From the NCBI GenBank assembly GCA_947449135.1, contig CANFQO010000007.1, forward strand, positions 1 through 64,000: 64,000 nt of DNA, written 5' to 3'. Positions 58,921 through 64,000 of the stretch are shown one piece after another. The DNA comes from Planctomycetaceae bacterium (lineage in GTDB: Bacteria > Planctomycetota > Planctomycetia > Pirellulales > UBA1268). The first letter of the stretch is position 1. The number at the start of each line of letters is the position of its first letter. The translations under genes and the position numbers were made by a program. The notes beneath the pieces were generated by a model that searched no databases, was not told the DNA's origin, and saw nothing but the letters and a program-made list of their open reading frames with translations.

Positions 58921-61900
58921 TTAGTTTAGCGCTCCTCCTGTGAGCCGGGAGGTGATTTTTTCAGGCTCGGCACTTTTACCACTGGCTGACTTGGGATTCT
59001 CGGCCGCGGGCGGGATGGCAGCAGGCTCCAATTTGGCGGCCGGCTGGCCCGCTGGGGCAGCCGCCGGCTGGCCCGCTGGCTGGACGGCCTGTGGCCCCAG
59101 GTAGGCCTCCAAGGAGAAATTCTTCTTGGCAAACGTATCGAAGTGCATCAACAGATCGGTCAGGGCGTCCACCTGCTGTTCGCTGTCGCCGGCATACAGG
59201 TCCTGGCTGACAGGCTTGTCGAAGGGAATATTGACCGGCATGCCCGTGTAGGGCAGATAGCGTTTCGGATTCGCAATCCAGTTGTGCACGTAGTCGGGCC
59301 GCAGTCGCTCGTGAACGCGTTCCAACTGCGGTGCAAGCGCCTTCGGATTACCAGGCGGGGCGTAGCTCCCCACCAGATGACACTTCACGCAATAGTTGTT
59401 GTTCGTGACGATCTTCATCGCCCCCTCAAGGTGCCCCGGATGGACCTGCTCGATGGCGGCGAGTGAACTCTCGTCGAGCCGCGAGTCGTAGACATATGGG
59501 TAGTCGGCGCCGTCGACGGACGCGAAGTAGTTCACGAGCGCTGCCGCCTCTGACGAGTTGAAGTTGAACTTCGGCATGCGGAGCACTGCTGAAGGGCGAA
59601 TCGTCTGCGGGTTGAGTAGGAATTTGTGCAACCAGCCTGACTGCACCTTCTTGCCCTCGCCGACGAGCGGCGGCGGCAGCCAGCCCCAGGCATCATCAGG
59701 CTTGACGTTGGGGTTGATCTGCTTCTCGTCGGCGATGACGACGGGAAACAGCAGGCGGGCAAGGTCACCGCCGCGGGCGGGATAATGTTTTCCAGCCGCG
59801 ACCGCATCGGCCGGCACGCTGACATTCTGGCCGCCGACGATTCGCGGCTCGCCGTCGATCAACGCGTCGTGCCAGAGCATGATCGGCTGATAGGGCGATG
59901 CCTCGGCGTCACCCTCTTCGATCGGGACACCGTCCTCGTCGACCATCTGAGGCTTGCCGGTGATCGGATCCAGCGTCGGCATTCCATGCAGCGTGGCCTG
60001 TCGACGTCCCTGGCGATCCGTCACCAGCGACTTCGCAACGTCTTGCTCGGTGAAGTGCGGCGACAGGAACGGATAGTCGGCAACAACGGAGGCGTCTCCC
60101 AACGATCCCGGCTTGTAGCGAATGTCCCAGCGGTCCATCTGAAGGCTGTGGCAGCCGCCGCAATTATATTGCTCGGCCACCTTGAGCCCGGCGATGCGAG
60201 CCTCCTCGCGTGGCGTCGGATGGTGGATGAACTGCGGCGCGGGCGGCTCTGCCACGAGGCCCAGGACGAACGTCATCACCGCCTCCCGCTGCTCGTCGTT
60301 GAACGGGAACTTCGGCATGCGATAGCGTTCGTTGTAGCTCTTGTTTTCCGCCTTCTTGTAGTCGTAGCTCCGGGGTGCGCGGAGCTTCTGCCACAGGAAT
60401 CCCTCTCGCTCATGGGCGAGGAGTTTTTCCAGGAAGAAGCCCGTCGACGGATCGACCGACTCGGGGGTGAGGTGGCTCGTGGCGGTAGACGTGTAGGCGA
60501 GATCCGGCGCCAGCGGCTCATCCTGCGGAGCGGGATGTGCCGCCGATTCATTATGGCCGGCCTCAGCGTTCCCGTGATCACCGGGAGCATGCGCCATGCC
60601 GTGATGACCATGGTCGCCTTGGCCGTGCTTGGCGGCGAGTTGATGCATCACGAAATGCGAGACCTGTTCGAAGGCGATCTTCGAAGAGTCCTTGCGGCCC
60701 CAATCGGCGAGTGCCGCACCGGCCGCCTTGGCATCCTCGAAGCCAGGGATGTCGTGGCACGACGCGCACGCCAGTTTGGCGATCGTCTTCTTGCCGACGT
60801 AATGAAGCAGCGTGGCGTCTCGGTCTGCGGCCGACATGCCCAGCAGCATCTGTTCGTCACCCTGGATCTTTGCCTGGTCGGCAGCGAGACCCTTGGCAAG
60901 CACTTCTTCAGCACGCGCGGTGGGAAAGCGGTCCTTCAGATACATCAGCGCCAGATCGTCGAGCGACTTCCGTTCTTCCGCCGTGAGGGAGTCGGCTGCG
61001 GGGATCTCCGTTGGCTTCCAGTCTTCGGTCGACCGGAGCAGATAGGCCGTGGCGTCCGAGGCCGGATCGCTGATCCTGCCGTCCGGGAGTGTGACCGGTT
61101 CGAGCAGCACGTTCGGCATCAGCGTTCGCGGATGATAACGGGCCGGTTCGCGAAGCCAACTGTAGAGCCAGGCTGCGCCGCGTGGACTCGAGGCCACCTT
61201 GGCGCCGATCCGGGACAGATTCGGGCCATGCGTGCTCGTCGCCTCTGGGAAGTCGGCATGCTGATGGCAAGCCAGGCAGCCTCGGACCTGCACCACCTTC
61301 TTCCCGCGTTCGATATCGGGCGCTGCAGTGATGCCCGCATAGGGCGTGACGTATTCAAACGGCTGGCTCGATCGCTGCAGGTAGGAGATCATGGAACGGA
61401 TCTCGAGCGGTTCGTACCGCATCGACTCCTCGAGGCCCTTGCCCTCGAGATGCTCCCAGAGGCCGAAGAATCTCGGCATCTTGGTGGAGGGGCGGAAATC
61501 CTGCGGGTTCCTCAGCCATGAATAGAGCCAGTCGAAGCCCACCTTGCTGGCGACGTGTCGCAGCGAGGGCCCAACCTTCGGCAGCGTGCCCGGGGTTTCG
61601 GGATCCTTGAGCAGCGACGCGAGCTGATGGCTGCGCGACGACAGCTTCGCGTCGTCCCCCGCAGACGCATCTCGCTCGATCAGTTCGCGCAGCCGCTCCC
61701 GAGACTGCCGGCCATCCGGACTGGACCGGACATCTTCCACCCAGCGGCTCGCGGTGGCGCCAAGCGCAGCGAGACCGGCATCAGAGGAAAGTGCCTCGGC
61801 GACTTCGTGATAGTTCGGGGCCAGCCGCATGTCGGGTCCGATCCGCTTTTCTGGGCCGGACCAGCCGTTGATCTCATGGCAGCCGTAACAGCCATATTGA

Positions 61901-63507
61901 CGGATGAGGTGATAGCCCTCGACGAGTTTGGGAGCAGGCGGCTCAGGGAACCGCTCACTCGGCTCGAGGTCGACGACCTGATGGTGGCATTTCAGGCAGC
62001 TCGACTCCTCGAAACGCTGCGGCAGCATCGGGTAGATCCAATGATGGTTGTTGAACCAGCCGTGTTCGACATGCCATTCATGCCCCTGCTTGGGAGTGTT
62101 GGGAGAGTGGGATGACCACTTGAAGCTCGTGGCGCTCCCCTGCCCTTGATGGCAGGAGGTGCATCCAAACGTCTGCATCGGGTGCGGGCTGGTGGAACCA
62201 ACAAAGAGATCCAGCCGGGGATGCGTGGAATACGGCTGAGGCACTCCACGATTCACGGTGACCTCGAGCGGCTTTCCCCACTGGGGGGTTTCCAGCAGAT
62301 TCGTCTCAGCCACCTTCCGAGCGAGCGTCTTGCCGCCGTTGATGTCGACGATCACGTCGCCGACCATCAGACCTGCGGAGGCGGCCGGGGATTCCGGCAG
62401 GACGACGCTCACCATTGGGTCGTCAGCATGGAAGAGACCCTGCGGCGCGAGATGAAAACCGTAGAGCGACTCCAACTGCTGATTGCCGTCGCCGCCCACG
62501 GCGTCGTCCGCTGGCTTCGACGGGGTCGCGAGCGAGAGCGTGATGGTCTCCATCTGCCGATAAGCCGGATCGGTGGGCGCACCAGGAACAGACTTGTCCA
62601 TGCCCTTGTGGCAGGTGACGCAGCGATCGAAGCGGGCGACATCTCGGAAATTATTGTTGATCGTGAGCTGTGGCAGCCAGATCTGGTCGATCCGAAGCGG
62701 TCCGTTGAATGCGTCGAGCACGGGCAGTTCGAGCAGGCTCTTGCCGGCGTTGGGAGCACGGTCCTTGAACGCCTTGGACAGCTGATTCAGCTTGGAGCGA
62801 TGGTCAGCGAGCGCCTTTGCGGCGGCGTCTTCAGAGGCCGTCAGCTTCTTGAGCGTAGCCTCCAGAGACTTGCGGTAGGTGTTGGCTGTCTGAAAGTCGA
62901 GGATGGCGGTGGCGACCTCCGCCCGCTTGGTATCAGCGAGCGACAACAGCGACGCCAACTTTTCTTCCGATGCCTCTTCCGCCACACCCAATTCATAGTC
63001 TGCCCGGTTCTTGTCGAGCTCAGCCTTGCGGAGCTTGAGTTGGCCCGCCAGCAGATCTTCACGAAACTTGGCTCGACTGGCGATATCGCGCATCCGCTCG
63101 AGGACGTCTCCGCGGAGCACGATTCGCTCCGACGCATCCGACTGAGACTTCAGTTGATCAATGTCGACCTGCGCGCGATCGGCGGCCTCGGCATCGGCCG
63201 GCACGGTGCGGACCTGTGCGAGGAAGGCTGCAGTCAGGGCAGGATCGAGATCTGCCCGTCGTGCCTCGGCAAGGGCGGCATCAAGTTGCACCGACTGCGC
63301 TTCGAAGGCCTTCGAGTCCTGCTCGTCGACGCGGGCCGCAGCCGTCCAGGTCTCCAGCGCCCGGAACTCTCGCTGGTACTTCTTCCAGGGCCGATTGTGG
63401 TCGGAGACCAGCATCAGGACCGTGGCCAACAGGAGGAGTATCGCCACCACGCCGAAGACGACGTGCAGCACTTTGAGGTTCCGCCAAGTTTGTTCTGTTG
63501 CCGGCAT
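58921..63507 (-). CDS. Octahaem cytochrome c with coiled coil and PDZ-like domain
   Basis: 1,528 residues. One N-terminal membrane segment (LHVVFGVVAILLLLATVLMLV), then a long coiled-coil region (~40-265). Eight CxxCH motifs: C296 (CVTCH), C449 (CTSCH), C504 (CLKCH), C540 (CYGCH), C744 (CLACH), C914 (CASCH), C1116 (CGGCH) and C1373 (CVKCH). Between the first and second, residues ~350-420 form a PDZ-like domain (GLFHADDPMVSVVLPESPAASAGLMVGDVIVDING). A His-rich stretch lies at 956-990. The protein sits directly after the cytochrome b-type gene and before the oxidase genes, so it is probably the multihaem cytochrome of a quinol-cytochrome oxidoreductase complex. Confidence 0.9.
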   Translation of the reverse strand: MPATEQTWRNLKVLHVVFGVVAILLLLATVLMLVSDHNRPWKKYQREFRALETWTAAARVDEQDSKAFEAQSVQLDAALAEARRADLDPALTAAFLAQVRTVPADAEAADRAQVDIDQLKSQSDASERIVLRGDVLERMRDIASRAKFREDLLAGQLKLRKAELDKNRADYELGVAEEASEEKLASLLSLADTKRAEVATAILDFQTANTYRKSLEATLKKLTASEDAAAKALADHRSKLNQLSKAFKDRAPNAGKSLLELPVLDAFNGPLRIDQIWLPQLTINNNFRDVARFDRCVTCHKGMDKSVPGAPTDPAYRQMETITLSLATPSKPADDAVGGDGNQQLESLYGFHLAPQGLFHADDPMVSVVLPESPAASAGLMVGDVIVDINGGKTLARKVAETNLLETPQWGKPLEVTVNRGVPQPYSTHPRLDLFVGSTSPHPMQTFGCTSCHQGQGSATSFKWSSHSPNTPKQGHEWHVEHGWFNNHHWIYPMLPQRFEESSCLKCHHQVVDLEPSERFPEPPAPKLVEGYHLIRQYGCYGCHEINGWSGPEKRIGPDMRLAPNYHEVAEALSSDAGLAALGATASRWVEDVRSSPDGRQSRERLRELIERDASAGDDAKLSSRSHQLASLLKDPETPGTLPKVGPSLRHVASKVGFDWLYSWLRNPQDFRPSTKMPRFFGLWEHLEGKGLEESMRYEPLEIRSMISYLQRSSQPFEYVTPYAGITAAPDIERGKKVVQVRGCLACHQHADFPEATSTHGPNLSRIGAKVASSPRGAAWLYSWLREPARYHPRTLMPNVLLEPVTLPDGRISDPASDATAYLLRSTEDWKPTEIPAADSLTAEERKSLDDLALMYLKDRFPTARAEEVLAKGLAADQAKIQGDEQMLLGMSAADRDATLLHYVGKKTIAKLACASCHDIPGFEDAKAAGAALADWGRKDSSKIAFEQVSHFVMHQLAAKHGQGDHGHHGMAHAPGDHGNAEAGHNESAAHPAPQDEPLAPDLAYTSTATSHLTPESVDPSTGFFLEKLLAHEREGFLWQKLRAPRSYDYKKAENKSYNERYRMPKFPFNDEQREAVMTFVLGLVAEPPAPQFIHHPTPREEARIAGLKVAEQYNCGGCHSLQMDRWDIRYKPGSLGDASVVADYPFLSPHFTEQDVAKSLVTDRQGRRQATLHGMPTLDPITGKPQMVDEDGVPIEEGDAEASPYQPIMLWHDALIDGEPRIVGGQNVSVPADAVAAGKHYPARGGDLARLLFPVVIADEKQINPNVKPDDAWGWLPPPLVGEGKKVQSGWLHKFLLNPQTIRPSAVLRMPKFNFNSSEAAALVNYFASVDGADYPYVYDSRLDESSLAAIEQVHPGHLEGAMKIVTNNNYCVKCHLVGSYAPPGNPKALAPQLERVHERLRPDYVHNWIANPKRYLPYTGMPVNIPFDKPVSQDLYAGDSEQQVDALTDLLMHFDTFAKKNFSLEAYLGPQAVQPAGQPAAAPAGQPAAKLEPAAIPPAAENPKSASGKSAEPEKITSRLTGGALN

Positions 63508-63548
63508 GGTGTTGACTGCCTTGCGGCAGTGGTGAAAGAAGGCCGTCG

Positions 63549-64000
63549 CTAAAAGTTCAGCGAGAGTTCAGGAATACTTACGATGTACTTCAGGTTCAGC
63601 GTCCAACGCAGAATCATCTTCAGCGGCAGCGTGAGCATCAGCAGCATCAGGTTGGCCATGATCATGTAGCGGATGAAACCCATCTGGGCGAAGAACTTCC
63701 GGAAGACGGTCACCGCCAGAAGCGGCGGCAGGAGTACCAGGTAGGCTCCCAGGAGAACGAGGCCGGGGGCCTCGCGCAGCAGGATCGTTCCCACCTGCGT
63801 GAGTACACCGGCGCCCTGCGGGACACGCGGCAGCGGACGATCGAGCAGGTTCACCCAGAACATCTGCGGCAGATCGACGTTGTTGAGCACTTCGACCTTG
63901 TACGGCGTCCAATATTCGAACGGGCCGAAGAAGTTCCAGTTGGGGCCACGGAGAAACGTGCCGAGGATGATGAGCGTGATCCAGAGTTCGAAAAACCCGA
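63549..64000 (-). CDS. Cytochrome b-type subunit, C-terminal part
   Basis: The minus strand is open from the right edge to the stop at 63549, giving about 150 residues. It reads ELWITLIILGTFLRGPNWNFFGPFEYW near the edge, then VNLLDRPLPRVPQGAGVLTQVG, and two membrane segments (PGLVLLGAYLVLLPPLLAVTVF, IMANLMLLMLTLPLKMILRWTLNL). The RGPNWNFFGP element is typical of the C-terminal half of cytochrome b subunits in menaquinol oxidoreductase complexes. The N-terminal part with haem ligands lies outside the window. Confidence 0.75.
   Translation of the reverse strand, partial: GFFELWITLIILGTFLRGPNWNFFGPFEYWTPYKVEVLNNVDLPQMFWVNLLDRPLPRVPQGAGVLTQVGTILLREAPGLVLLGAYLVLLPPLLAVTVFRKFFAQMGFIRYMIMANLMLLMLTLPLKMILRWTLNLKYIVSIPELSLNF

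Noticed and set aside
58693-58929. 78-codon plus-strand frame upstream of the cupredoxin-like gene
   Set aside because: Antisense to the start of the cupredoxin-like gene, with no ribosome site; likely a shadow.

Overview
The window is about 64 kb of GC-rich DNA from what looks like a planctomycete of the Pirellulales type. The evidence is a Tat-dependent DUF1501 protein, a secreted protein with the N-terminal 'VETLEVRL' surface-protein signature of this phylum, site-2-protease/HlyD fusions, a DUF3467 protein, NHL-repeat and TPR proteins, and a menaquinol-oxidase-like multihaem cytochrome locus. This assignment is inferred from gene content; no rRNA or other marker gene is present. Most genes lie on the minus strand.

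Layout. 1-2.8 kb: N-terminal part of a heavy-metal RND pump, then rtcB and archease (RNA repair). 2.9-11 kb: secreted and membrane proteins, including a protein built of FGSG repeats, an outer-membrane barrel, a DUF4239 protein, a glycine-zipper protein, DUF1501, a polytopic membrane protein and an NHL propeller. 11.1 kb: tRNA-Glu(CTC). 11-16 kb: Ser/Thr kinase, trypsin-like protease, threonine ammonia-lyase and a HAD phosphatase. 16.4-21.2 kb: two large secreted proteins (barrel plus beta-helix; Calx-beta plus metalloprotease). 21-28.3 kb: a MOSC protein and an export-like module (PqqD-M50-HlyD, HlyD, GAF-HlyD, DUF3467). 28.4-36.7 kb: an ABC-2 exporter operon, a second ABC permease, TPR proteins and a thioredoxin-like protein.

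36.9-43.5 kb: a compact flagellar-type (type III) export operon with an alpha/beta hydrolase fold protein, an HATPase-like protein, a FliF-FliO fusion, FliP, FliQ, FliR and an FlhB that ends before its autocleavage domain. No FlhA, FliI, flagellin, hook, rod or switch gene lies in the window. This is the most unusual system here. 43.8 kb: malate dehydrogenase.

44.9-64 kb: a respiratory locus transcribed as one long minus-strand series. It starts with a truncated cytochrome b-type subunit, then an 8-haem cytochrome with PDZ and coiled coil, two paralogous cupredoxin-like proteins, a dihaem cytochrome c lipoprotein, cytochrome c oxidase subunits II and I (A2 type), haem A and haem O synthases, subunits III and IV, SCO1, a DUF420 protein and three uncharacterised membrane proteins that may be assembly factors. 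The genes plausibly carry electrons from quinol through the multihaem cytochrome and the small cytochrome or copper carriers to the oxidase, with the cofactor genes embedded in the same series.

Intergenic DNA is mostly short. The longer gaps (16.1, 19.0, 36.0, 43.6 and 49.1 kb) hold GC-rich palindromes and dispersed short repeats, or nothing recognisable.
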